DNA of 24,943 nucleotides from Nemertoderma westbladi (GCA_032718475.1 JAUCBJ010001379.1:1-24943), one strand, 5' to 3'. Positions 7,461 through 17,705 are shown, counted from the first letter of the stretch. Numbers and translations: made by a program. The notes: generated from the sequence alone by a model not told the origin.

Positions 7461-10400
7461 CAATTTGTCACTGTCTCGCTGCACAGGTTATCAGGTTAAT
7501 TTGCCACTATCTCGCTACAGGTAATCAGGTTAATTTGCCACTATCTCGCTACAGGTAATCATGTTAATTTGCCACTATCTCGCTACAGGTAATCAGGTTA
7601 ATTTGCCACTATCTCGCTGCGGGTAATCAGGTTAATTTGCCACTATCTCGCTACAGGTAATCAGGTTAATTTGCCACTATCTCGCTGCAGGTAATAATGA
7701 TGTTAATTTGCCACTATCTCGCTACAGGTAATCAGGTTAATTTGCCACTATCTCGCTACAGGTAATCAGGTTAATTTGCCACTATCTCGCTACAGGTAAT
7801 CAGGTTCATTTGCCACTATCTCGCTACAGGTAATCAGGTTAATTTGCCACTATCTCGCTGCTGGGAATAATGATGTTAATTTGCCACTATCTCGCTACAG
7901 GTAATGATGTTAATTTGCCACTATCTCGCTACAGGTAATCAGGTTAATTTGCCACTATCTCGCTACAGGTAATCAGGTTAATTTGCCACTATCTCGCTAC
8001 AGGTAATCAGGTTAATTTGCCACTATCTCGCTGCTGGGAATAATGATGTTAATTTGCCACTATCTCGCTACAGGTAATGATGTTAATTTGCCACTATCTC
8101 GCTACAGGTAATCAGGTTAATTTGCCACTATCTCGCTACAGGTAATCAGGTTAATTTGCCACTATCTCGCTACAGGTAATCAGGTTAATATGCCACTATC
8201 TCGCTACAGGTAATCAGGTTAATTTGCCACAATCTCGCTACAGGTAATCAGGTTAATTTGCCACTATCTCGCTACAGGTAATCAGGTTAATATGCCACTA
8301 TCTCGCTACAGGTAATCAGGTTAATTTGCCACAATCTCGCTTCAGGTAATCAGGTTAATTTGCCACTATCTCGCTACAGGTAATCAGGTTAATTTGCCAC
8401 TATCTCGCTACAGGTAATCATGTTAATTTGCCACTATCTCGCTACAGGTAATCAGGTTAATTTGCCACTATCTCACTACAGGTAATCAGGTTAATTTGCC
8501 ACTATCTCGCTACAGGTAATCAGGTTAATTTGCCACTATCTCGCTGCAGGTAATAATGATGTTAATTTGCCACTATCTCGCTACAGGTAATCAGGTTAAT
8601 TTGCCACTATCTCGCTGCAGGTAATAATGATGTTAATTTGCCACTATCTCGCTACAGGTAATCAGGTTCATTTGCCACTATCTCGCTACAGGTAATCAGG
8701 TTAATTTGCCACTATCTCGCTGCAGGTAATAATGATGTTAATTTGCCACTATCTCGCTACAGGTAATGATGTTAATTTGCCACTATCTCACTACAGGTAA
8801 TCAGGTTAATTTGCCACTATCTCGCTACAGGTAATCAGGTTAATTTGCCACTATCTCGCTGCAGGTAATAATGATGTTAATTTGCCACTATCTCGCTACA
8901 GGTAATCAGGTTAATTTGCCACTATCTCGCTACAGGTAATCAGGTTAATATGCCACTATCTCGCTACAGGTAATCAGGTTCATTTGCCACTATCTCGCTA
9001 CAGGTAATCAGGTTAATTTGCCACTATCTCGCTGCAGGTAATAATGATGTTAATTTGCCACTATCTCGCTACAGGTAATGATGTTAATTTGCCACTATCT
9101 CGCTACAGGTAATCAGGTTAATTTGCCACTATCTCGCTACAGGTAATCAGGTTAATATGCCACTATCTCGCTACAGGTAATCAGGTTAATTTGCCACAAT
9201 CTCGCTACAGGTAATCAGGTTAATTTGCCACTATCTCGCTACAGGTAATCAGGTTAATTAGCCACTATCTCACTACAGGTAATCAGGTTAATTTGCCACT
9301 ATCTCGCTACAGGTAATCATGTTAATTTGCCACTATCTCGCTACAGGTAATCAGGTTAATTTGCCACTATCTCACTACAGGTAATCAGGTTAATTTGCCA
9401 CTATCTCGTTACAGGTAATCAGGTTAATTTGCCACTATCTCGCTACAGGTAATCAGGTTAATTTGCCACTATCTCGCTACAGGTAATCAGGTTAATTTGT
9501 CACTATCTCGCTACAGGTAATCAGGTTAATTTGCCACTATCTCGATACAGGTAATCAGGTTAATTTGCCACTATCTCGCTACAGGTAATAATGATGTTAA
9601 TTTGCCACTATCTCGCTACAGGTAATCATGTTAATTTGCCACTATCTCGCTACAGGTAATCATGTTAATTTGCCACTATCTCGCTACAGGTAATCAGGTT
9701 AATTTGCCACTATCTCGCTACAGGTAATCAGGTTAATTTGCCACTATCTCACTACAGGTAATCAGGTTAATTTGCCACTATCTCGCTACAGGTAATCAGG
9801 TTAATTTGCCACTATCTCGCTACAGGTAATCAGGTTAATTTGCCACTATCTCGCTACAGGTAATCAGGTTAATTTGCCACAATCTCGCTACAGGTAATCA
9901 GGTTAATTTGTCACTATCTCGCTACAGGTAATCATGTTAATTTGCCACTATCTCGCTACAGGTAATCAGGTTAATTTGCCACAATCTCGCTACAGGTAAT
10001 CAGGTTAATTTGCCACTATCTCGATACAGGTAATCAGGTTAATTTGCCACTATCTCGCTACAGGTAATAATGATGTTAATTTGCCACTATCTCGCTACAG
10101 GTAATCATGTTAATTTGCCACTATCTCGCTACAGGTAATCATGTTAATTTGCCACTATCTCGCTACAGGTAATCAGGTTAATTTGCCACTATCTCGCTAT
10201 ACAGGTAATCATTTCAATTTGCCACTATCTCGCTACAGGTAATCAGGTTAATTTGCCACTATCTCGCTACAGGTAACAATGATGTTAATTTGCCACTATC
10301 TAACTACAGGTAATGATGTTAATTTGCCACTATCTGGGCTGCAGGTAATAACGATGTTGATTTGCCACTATCTCGCTGCAGGTAATAATGATGTTAATTT

Positions 10401-13400
10401 GCCACTATCTCGCTACAGGTAATCATGTTAATTTGCCACTGTCTCGCTACAGGTAATCAGGTTAATTTACCACTATCTCGCTACAGGTAATCAGGTTAAT
10501 TTGCCACTATCTCGCTACAGGTAATCATGTTAATTTGCCACTATCTCGCTACAGGTAATCATGCTAATTTGCCACTATCTCGCTACAGGTAATCAGGTTA
10601 ATTTGCCACTATCTCGCTACAGGTAATCAGGTTAATTTGCCACTATCTCACTACAGCTTATCAGGTTAATTTGCCACTATCTCGCTACAGCTAATCAGGT
10701 TAATTTACCACTATCTCGCTACAGGTAATCAGGTTAATTTGCCACTATCTCGCTACAGGTAATCAGGTTAATTTGCCACTATCTCGCTACAGCTAATCAG
10801 GTTAATTTACCACTATCTCGCTACAGGTAATCAGGTTAATTTGCCACTATCTCGCTACAGGTAATCATGTTAATTTGCCACTATCTCGCTACAGGTAATC
10901 ATGCTAATTTGGCACTATCTCGCTACAGGTAATCAGGTTAATTTGCCACTATCTCGCTACAGGTAATCAGGTTAATTTGCCACTATCTCGCTACAGCTAA
11001 TCAGGTTAATTTACCACTATCTCGCTACAGGTAATCAGGTTAATTTTCCACTATCTCGCTACAGGTAATCAGGTTAATTTGCCACCATCTCGCTACAGGT
11101 AATCATGTTAATTTGCCACTATCTCGCTACAGGTAATCATGTTAATTTGCCACTATCTCGCTACAGGTAATCAGGTTAATTTGCCACCATCTCGCTACAG
11201 GTAATCATGTTAATTTGCCACTATCTCGCTACAGGTAATCATGTTAATTTGCCACTATCTCGCTACAGGTAATCATGTTAATATGCCATTATCTTGCTTC
11301 AGGTAATCAGGTTAATTTGCCACTATCTCGCTACAGGTAATCAGGTTAATTAGCCACTATCTCGCTACAGGTAATCAGGTTAATTTGCCACTATCTCGCT
11401 ACAGGTAATCAGGTTAATTAGCCACTATCTCGCTACATGTAATCAGGTTAATTTGCCACTATCTCGCTGCAGGTAATCAGGTTAATTTGCCACTATCTCG
11501 CTACAGGTAATCAGGTTAATTTGCCACTATCTCGCTACAGCTAATCAGTTTAATTTACCACTATCTCGCTACAGGTAATCATGTTAATTTGCCACTATCT
11601 CGCTACAGGTAATCAGGTTAATTTGCCACTATCTCGCTAGAGGTAATCAGGTTAATCTGCCACTATCTCGCTACAGGTAATCAGGTTCATTTGCCACTAT
11701 CTCGCTACAGGTAATCATGTTCATTTGCCACTATCTCGCTACAGGTAATCATCATGTTCATTTGCCACTATCTCGCTACAGGTAATCAGGTTAATTTGCC
11801 ACTATCTCGCTAGAGGTAATCAGGTTAATCTGCCACTATCTCGCTACAGGTAATCAGGTTCATTTGCCACTATCTCGCTACAGGTAATCATGTTCATGTG
11901 CCACTATCTTGCTACAGGTAATCATGTTAATTTGCCACTATCTCGCTACAGGTAATCAGGTTAATTTGCCACTATCTCGCTACAGGTAATAATGATGTTA
12001 ATTTGCCACTATCTCGCTACAGGTAATAATGATGTTAATTTGCCACTATCTCGCTACAGTTAATGATGTTAATTTGCCACTATCTCACTACAGGTAATGA
12101 TGTTAATTTGCCACTATCTCGCTACAGGTAATCAGGTTAATTTGCCACTATCGGGCTGCAGGTAATAACGATGTTGATTTGCCACTATCTCGCTGCAGGT
12201 AATAATGATGTTAATTTGCCACTATCTCGCTACAGGTAATCATGTTAATTTGCCACTATCTCGCTACAGGTAATCATGTCAATTTGCCACTATCTCGCTA
12301 CAGGTTATCAGGTTAATTTGCCACTATCTGGGCTGCAGGTAATAACGATGTTGATTTGCCACTATCTCGCTGCAGGTAATAATGATGTTAATTTGCCACT
12401 ATCTCGCTACAGGTAATCATGTTAATTTGCCACTGTCTTGCTACAGGTAATCATGTTAATTTGCCACTATCTCGCTACAGGTAATAATCAGGTTAATTTG
12501 CCACTATCTCGCTACAGGTAATCATGTTAATTGGCCACTATCTCGCTACAGGTAATCATGTTAATTTGCCACTATCTCGCTACAGGTAATCAGGTTAATT
12601 TGCCACTATCTGGGCTGCAGGTAATAACGATGTTGATTTGCCACTATCTCGCTGCAGGTAATAATGATGTTAATTTGCCACTATCTCGCTACAGGTAATC
12701 ATGTTAATTTGCCACTGTCTTGCTACAGGTAATCATGTTAATTTGCCACTATCTCGCTACAGGTAATCAGGTTAATTTGCCACTATCTCGCTACAGGTAA
12801 TCATGTTAATTTTCCACTATCTCGCTACAGGTAATCAGGTTAATTTGCCACTATCTCGCTACAGGTAATCATTTTAATTTACCACAATCTCGCTACAGGT
12901 AAATATGTTAATTTGCCACTATCTCACTACTGGTAATCATGTTAATTTGCCACTATCTCGCTACAGGTAATCATGTTAATTTGCCACTATCTCGCTACAG
13001 GTAATCATGTTAATTTGCCACTATCTTGCTACAGGTAATCATGTTAATTTGCCACTATCTCGCTGTAGGTAATGATGTTAATTTGCCACAATCTCGCTAC
13101 AGGTAATCATGTTAATTTGCCACTATCTCGCTACAGGTAATCATGTCAATTTGCCACTATCTCGCTACAGGTAATCAGGTTAATTTGCCACTATCTGGGC
13201 TGCAGGTAATAACGATGTTGATTTGCCACTATCTCGCTGCAGGTAATAATGATGTTAATTTGCCACTATCTCGCTACAGGTAATCATGTTAATTTGCCAC
13301 TGTCTTGCTACAGGTAATCATGTTAATTTACCACTATCTCGCTACAGGTAATCAGGTTAATTTGCCACTATCTCGCTACAGGTAATCATGTTAATTTGCC

Positions 13401-14268
13401 ACTATCTCGCTACAGGTAATCATGTCAATTTGCCACTATCTCGCTACAGGTAATCAGGTTAATTTGCCACTATCTGGGCTGCAGGTAATAACGATGTTGA
13501 TTTGCCACTATCTCGATGCGCAGGTAATAATGATGTTAATTTGCCACTATCTCGCTACAGGTAATCATGTTAATTTGCCACTGTCTTGCTACAGGTAATC
13601 ATGTTAATTTACCACTATCTCGCTACAGGTAATCAGGTTAATTTGCCACTATCTCGCTACAGGTAATCATGTTAATTTGCCACAATCTCGCTACAGGTAA
13701 TCATGTTAATTTGCCACTGTCTTGCTACCGGTAATCATGTTAATTTGCCACTATCTCGCTACAGGTAATCAGGTTAATTTGCCACTATCTCGCTACAGGT
13801 AATCATGTTAATTTGCCACTATCTCGCTACAGGTAATCATGTTAATTTGCCACTATCTCGCTACAGGTAATCAGGTTAATTTGCCACAATCTCGCTACAG
13901 GTAATCATGTTAATTTTCCACTATCTCGCTACAGGTAATCAGGTTAATTTGCCACTATCTCGCTACAGATAATCATGTTAATTTGCCACAATCTCGCTAC
14001 AGGTAATCATGTTAATTTGCCACTATCTCACTACTGGTAATCATGTTAATTTGCCACTATCTGGCTACAGGTAATCATGTTAATTTGCCACAATCTCGCT
14101 ACAGGTAATCATGTTAATTTGCCACTATATCGTTACAGGTAATCATGTTAATTTGCCACTATCTCGCTACAGGCAATGATATTAATTTGCCACCATCTCT
14201 CTACAGGTTAAGATGTTAATTTGCCATTATCTTGCTACAGGTTATGATGTTAATTTGCCATTGTCTCG
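7461..14268 (+). repeat. Minisatellite: about 200 copies of a 34-bp unit inside ZMYND12 intron 2
   Basis: Head-to-tail units with consensus GTTAATTTGCCACTATCTCG then CTACAGGTAATCAG, 34 bp. Common variants end TCAT instead of TCAG, or have AATGAT inserted (37 bp), or GATG in place of CAGG. The array covers about 6.8 kb with no interruption. The outermost units are the most diverged (7461-7495 and 14170-14268), as expected for an array homogenised in its middle. A GGGCTG-containing variant marks a higher-order repeat of about 280 bp in the right third. Every unit contains CTACAG|GTAAT, a joined 3' and 5' splice-site-like sequence, and TTAAT 21 nt upstream of the AG. The right end merges into the coding start of the last ZMYND12 exon. 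Confidence 0.97.
12300..13600 (+). repeat. Higher-order repeat (about 280 bp) within the minisatellite
   Basis: A variant pair, TATCTGGGCTGCAGGTAATA followed by ACGATGTTGATTTGCC and then a TCGCTGCAGG unit, recurs at about 12328, 12610, 13195 and 13474, and as isolated copies at about 10334 and 12151. Spacings of 282 and 279 bp, and 585 bp (about two periods), show block duplication of roughly eight units. The block also carries a GTCTTGCTACAG variant in fixed order. Confidence 0.75.
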
Positions 14269-14468
14269 CGATGCTACGGAACATCCAGAGAATCGACGTA
14301 GAATCCTTGGCTTTCGCTCGAGAGGCTCGTGGATACGCTGAGACGATAACCGGTAACCAAGGGAAACGATTAGTTACAGATGTTATTGAGTTTGCCAGCA
14401 TGTTGGAGCCCTACAAGCCGCCAACGCCAGTCGCTGGGGACGATACAGATGTTATAGGCGCCGCCTAG
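14241..14468 (+). CDS. ZMYND12: ZMYND12 exon 3 (terminal): last TPR-like helices and C-terminus
   Basis: From the acceptor CTTGCTACAG|GTTATG the frame runs 75 codons in phase 0 to TAG at 14466-14468. Residues VMMLICHCLAMLRN resemble the hydrophobic TPR helix of vertebrate ZMYND12, and ESLAFAREARGYAETI resembles the next helix (ALSLAKE.. type), followed by a leucine/isoleucine-rich end (VTDVIEFASML) and a lineage-specific acidic/proline tail. The segment is GC-richer than its surroundings, and AATAAA follows the stop by 18 bp. The joined model is about 384 residues, close to the 365 of human ZMYND12. The 5' edge is uncertain because the first 29 nt are also repeat sequence. An alternative start inside ACATCCAG|AGAATC would drop 16 residues. 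Confidence 0.62.
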   Translation, partial: VMMLICHCLAMLRNIQRIDVESLAFAREARGYAETITGNQGKRLVTDVIEFASMLEPYKPPTPVAGDDTDVIGAA

Positions 14469-14486
14469 AGAACAGATCAGAAAATC

Positions 14487-14492
14487 AATAAA
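14487..14492 (+). terminator. Polyadenylation signal AATAAA of ZMYND12
   Basis: Canonical AATAAA 18 bp after the stop codon, with cleavage plausible near the A-run at about 14508-14516. The implied 3' UTR is very short. It supports the stretch before it being a terminal exon. Confidence 0.65.
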
Positions 14493-14499
14493 CCATATT

Positions 14500-16380
14500 T
14501 TTATCGCAAAAAAAATAATTTGATTTAAAATATCAATTATCATTGTAAATATTTGTATATATTGTAGAATGTTTATAACATTGTAATTGTATTATATTGT
14601 ATAAATTGTTTATAATATTATAATTGTATATATTGAAATATATTTATTGTAATTATTTAACGAACCATCACCAAATTAATATTTAATAATTGAAGAGACA
14701 GCAACAATACCTGCAATATCCTACTGTAAAGTTTGTGAATCAAATCATAAATCCGACCTTCTCACCAAAACAGTAAACTCTAAGTAAGCGAATATATTGC
14801 AGTATCGATCTCTTATAACCGGTGAGGCAGAAAACAGTCTACGAGCAGACAAACTTCGATAAAACAAAATCCCGCGCAGCGAATCCTAAAATCAGGCTGA
14901 CTCACTGACGGACTAAGGGGCTCGTATACTTTGCCGCGGTGTGATTTATATGGTTGGGCAAAGGGACGCTAGCTAGGTACAGGCAGAGATTTGGAGATGT
15001 CTAACTAGCGAGCAAAGTGCAGTAAGGACGAAAGTTAATTTTATATATTTTGAGGTGTAAATAATTTCTAACGCGCGTGTGTCAATTCTGAACGGTCAAA
15101 GCAGTTTTGCTCCTTCACATATATAATTACTGGGTACGGTGTGCATTTTACGAATATTCTAATTTTATAACTTGTAGGTCTAATACTCACGAATGATAAG
15201 GTTCCTTCCCCTCTTGCGTATTTCCAGGACTCAAATTCAGGCATAAGGTTAATACTACGCCCAGAATTCGGCAATTTTAGGTACCAGGTCCCTGATACTA
15301 AGAAGAGATGTGTTAGTTTACTACTGTAGGCGTACAGTTACTAATAGCTATCCTGGCGTCCTATCTAGAATTTTAGTCACCCAGGTAGTCCAGGTAACTT
15401 CCTATCAGGGCGTTGGCGGGGACACGGTAGATGTTAGTATATCCCTGATAGCCTCAATTTATTTGCGCCTAGTACGTAAACTGCCCTACCGCCTGAACGG
15501 TACAATCCTAATTCAGGTGAAAACACAATAACCCTCCTAGCCTACAAGTTCTGATGTAATGGACACCGTTGTACGGCAAATAGTCACAGACGCACCTGTA
15601 CTTAGCAAGAGTTAAGCGTACAGTTTGCTGCACCCTAACCAATGTGTATGCCTTGTACCGGTGTGCCTACGTCCTATCCGCGTACTAGTATCTGCCTGCG
15701 CTCTCTCCCTCCCCCGTAGGAATATGAAGGTCTACTGCGGTTTTTCCTGAATCAAGACAGTACAGTCCCTATGATGTAATTTTAGGCTCACAGCGTGTCA
15801 CTACTTCTACCTTATGATCTTTTGGTCTTATACTTAGGTAGCAAGGCGTCGAACGCTGTCTAACCTTTCAGGCGATGGGCGAATAACTCTAGATGGTATT
15901 GCGGGTTGTCTCTCGTCTACATTCCCCCGATGTTCCCGTTCATTGCTGCGGCCCGATCTCTAGCCGGCCATCCTGTCCCTAAGTTTGTTCACCGTAGTGA
16001 ATCCATGGTAAAACAGATAGAAAAGGGCTGAGTTTGACAAGTATTTCTAACTTTTATTACAAAAGATATAATGACTTTTATACAATAAACAATGTAATCT
16101 GAAATAAGACAGAAAGTTAAGGTAGATCAGCAATTGAGATTGATAACTAATGAACAAATCGCACCTTTATATACCAAATTTGTGCCGCAATCAATCGAGA
16201 AAATTCTCGATTGTTCTATAGGTTCTAACATGTTTTTAAAGATAGCTATTGGTCCAGCTAATATATAACTTGCACGACATTGGATACAATCTAATAACTG
16301 CAGTCTCATTGGTACAGACAAATGCAATTAATTTGTAGCGGTTAATTTAAATGAGTTGAAATTCTGTACAAAAAATAATT
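14500..16380. other. Intergenic stretch, nothing recognised
   Basis: Approximately 14510-14660 is a degenerate AT-rich run of TTGTATA / TTTATAA words. The rest is mixed sequence without a coding frame I would defend. A perfect 10-bp palindrome with a 2-nt loop (CAATCGAGAA / TTCTCGATTG) lies at 16192-16213. No RNA gene seen before the tRNA-like element at 16381. Confidence 0.45.
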
Positions 16381-16449
16381 CGCACTTACTAGGATTCGAA
16401 CTCAATACCTACTACACATATAATTTCCAACGCTCTACCGACTGAGCTA
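16381..16449 (-). mobile_element. tRNA-derived SINE head, cut by the macrosatellite
   Basis: On the minus strand, an A box (TAGCTCAGTCGG, plus-strand 16438-16449) is followed by a B box (GTTCGAATC, plus-strand 16393-16401). The D stem GCTC/GAGC pairs, but the anticodon stem and acceptor stem do not, and the T stem is poor, so this is not a working tRNA. The body of the SINE would extend towards lower coordinates (into about 16050-16380). The first macrosatellite unit begins inside the A box, at 16442, and has replaced the 5' end of the tRNA-like part. Confidence 0.6.
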
Positions 16450-16473
16450 GGGCTGGGGTAAGATAGCCTGATT

Positions 16474-16589
16474 GGAGGGGGGAAGAAAAAATGATAACAA
16501 AGGAGGAAAAAGGGGGGCAAGAGAAAAGGGGAAGGAAAGGGAAGGCTAAAAAGGGAAAGGACGGAAAGGAAAGAAAAAGACAAGAAAGT
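16474..16589 (+). other. Polypurine tract, repeated in each macrosatellite unit
   Basis: About 115 bp with almost only A and G on the plus strand (GGAGGGGGGAAGAAAAAATG, then long AAGG/GAAAGG runs). Copies lie at about 18599-18714, 20724-20839 and 22849-22964. Such tracts can form triplex (H-DNA) and stall replication; that effect is inferred. The minus-strand Phe/Ser/Pro-rich frames here are translations of this tract, not genes. Confidence 0.8.
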
Positions 16590-16737
16590 TATCGATCTTA
16601 GCTTACAAGTATCATTATCTCAACCTCGTGTCTGTCGGTCTGTTTGTCTGACGGTATGTCGTCGGTCGGTCTGTCGGTCTAATCTTCGGTCTCAATTAAA
16701 TGAGGCAGTTTCTGGCGTCGCACAATTTCGTGGTCCG

Positions 16738-16751
16738 CCGCTAGGTGGTGC
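16738..16751 (+). promoter_or_regulatory. CTCF-like motif, one per macrosatellite unit
   Basis: CCGCTAGGTGGTGC matches the bilaterian CTCF core CCASYAGRKGGCRS at 12 of 14 positions. It is repeated in the same orientation at 18863, 20988 and 23113. Binding is inferred from the motif only. Confidence 0.3.
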
Positions 16752-17014
16752 TAAATATATTGTCATCTAGCCTTACTAACTCACTCTCGTGCAGCGCGAA
16801 GGCCCACCCCACGCCCACGTGTTGCGTTAAAAAAGAGAACAATGGCGAAAGGGAAAGAAAATAAAAAAGAGGGTTTGAAATTAAGAGAAAATAAAATTTT
16901 AATAATACACACATTTCTTTGCTTTTAATAATTAGTAGATAAATATTTATTGATTAAATACTGTAAATGCCGCATTACACAATTTAACTGCCGTGAAACG
17001 TTTATGTAATTAAA

Positions 17015-17076
17015 TAATGGTATACCTTCTTTTCGTGCCATTATGGTAAATGGCCCGAAAAAAAGGTATACCGTTA
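17015..17076. repeat. Imperfect long hairpin, one per macrosatellite unit
   Basis: Arms of 30 nt (17015-17044 and 17047-17076) pair at 27 of 30 positions around a 2-nt centre. The core is GGTATACCTT / AAGGTATACC. Copies are at +2125, +4250 and +6375. It could be a collapsed palindromic MITE or a small-RNA hairpin. Confidence 0.7.
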
Positions 17077-17471
17077 TGCACGACGTTATATTGAACTTAT
17101 ATTAGCTATTATAATAAATTGAGTTATTACTGTATAAAAAACGTAGGTCCTTCCTAAATTACAGAATATTATTATACTGTAATATAATAAAAACTACAGT
17201 ATTTACATACGGTAAAATTGAACATATGTTAAAATTGAACATCGGTAAACTTGTAATATAATAAATTATATACGATACTTTGTGTAGTATTTTGCTGATC
17301 AGAGTGGCCTGTAACCCAAGTATAAGTAACTTAGTTGTTACACGAACAAGCGTTGGTAGTGCATGTAAATTAAGCCACAAAACTGTAAAGTTATGGGATC
17401 AAACACTGAAAAGTTATGTAGCCTACAGGTAGCGTTACTTACGCAGTAACATGCGCTCTCCCTTTTGACGT

Positions 17472-17699
17472 TCATAAAGATTTGATGACAGATGACCTAT
17501 CGATTGATAGGTCATCTGTCATCAAATACTCCCCGTTCCCCAATCGTTCCCCAACAGCGATGTTCCGATGTACTTGCTCATCTGGTGCTTCATGTTCGGC
17601 GGTAAAATATCGTTGGCAAACTGGGCACCGCCACTTCCCGTTATTAGCCACATTTGGCCCCAAACCAAATGATATCAATTTCGTTTCGGCTCTAAACAT
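17472..17699 (-). CDS. Possible small Cys/His protein or exon in the macrosatellite (weak)
   Basis: A 75-codon minus-strand frame is present in all four units (also 19597-19824, 21722-21949, 23847-24074). Its middle, WRCPVCQRYFTAEHEAPDEQ followed by VH, has a C-x2-C-x7-H-x7-H arrangement that could bind zinc, and the stretch is GC-richer than the rest of the unit. The C-terminal residues come from the palindrome, so the real end is doubtful. I do not recognise a family. No promoter or polyadenylation signal seen. It may be an exon relic captured by the satellite, or chance. Confidence 0.15.
   Translation of the reverse strand: MFRAETKLISFGLGPNVANNGKWRCPVCQRYFTAEHEAPDEQVHRNIAVGERLGNGEYLMTDDLSIDRSSVIKSL
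17480..17527. repeat. Perfect 22-bp-arm palindrome, one per macrosatellite unit
   Basis: Left arm 17480-17501 and right arm 17506-17527 are exact reverse complements, with the 4-nt centre GATT (inner sequence CCTATC GATT GATAGG). Copies are at 19605-19652, 21730-21777 and 23855-23902. The palindrome explains why the short frames on both strands here share the same peptide. Confidence 0.95.
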
Positions 17700-17705
17700 T
17701 CTTGC

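Larger units (their letters stand above)
6487..14240 (+). other. ZMYND12 intron 2, about 7.75 kb, repeat-filled
   Basis: The intron is defined by the proposed donor at 6487 and the acceptor CTTGCTACAG ending at 14240. Its first 480 bp are AT-rich with no feature I can name. A MITE with 27-bp terminal inverted repeats follows (about 6970-7420), then a 34-bp-unit minisatellite that fills the rest (about 7461 onward). About ten residues that the vertebrate protein has between the exon 2 and exon 3 homology blocks are not accounted for, so a small exon could be missed or lost here. Confidence 0.6.

Noticed and set aside
7461-14268. CRISPR-like regular repeat array
   Set aside because: The 34-bp units follow each other directly with no unique spacers, and the context is a spliced animal gene. 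It is a minisatellite.
15310-15531. 73-residue plus-strand frame in the intergenic stretch
   Set aside because: No recognisable motif, no composition change, no splice or polyadenylation context; most likely chance.
16381-16455. Functional tRNA gene on the minus strand
   Set aside because: A and B boxes are good, but the acceptor and anticodon stems do not pair and the T stem is weak; tRNA-derived SINE fits better.
16389-16583. Minus-strand Phe/Ser/Pro-rich frame of about 61-64 residues
   Set aside because: Translation of the polypurine tract joined to the SINE head; low complexity, no gene.
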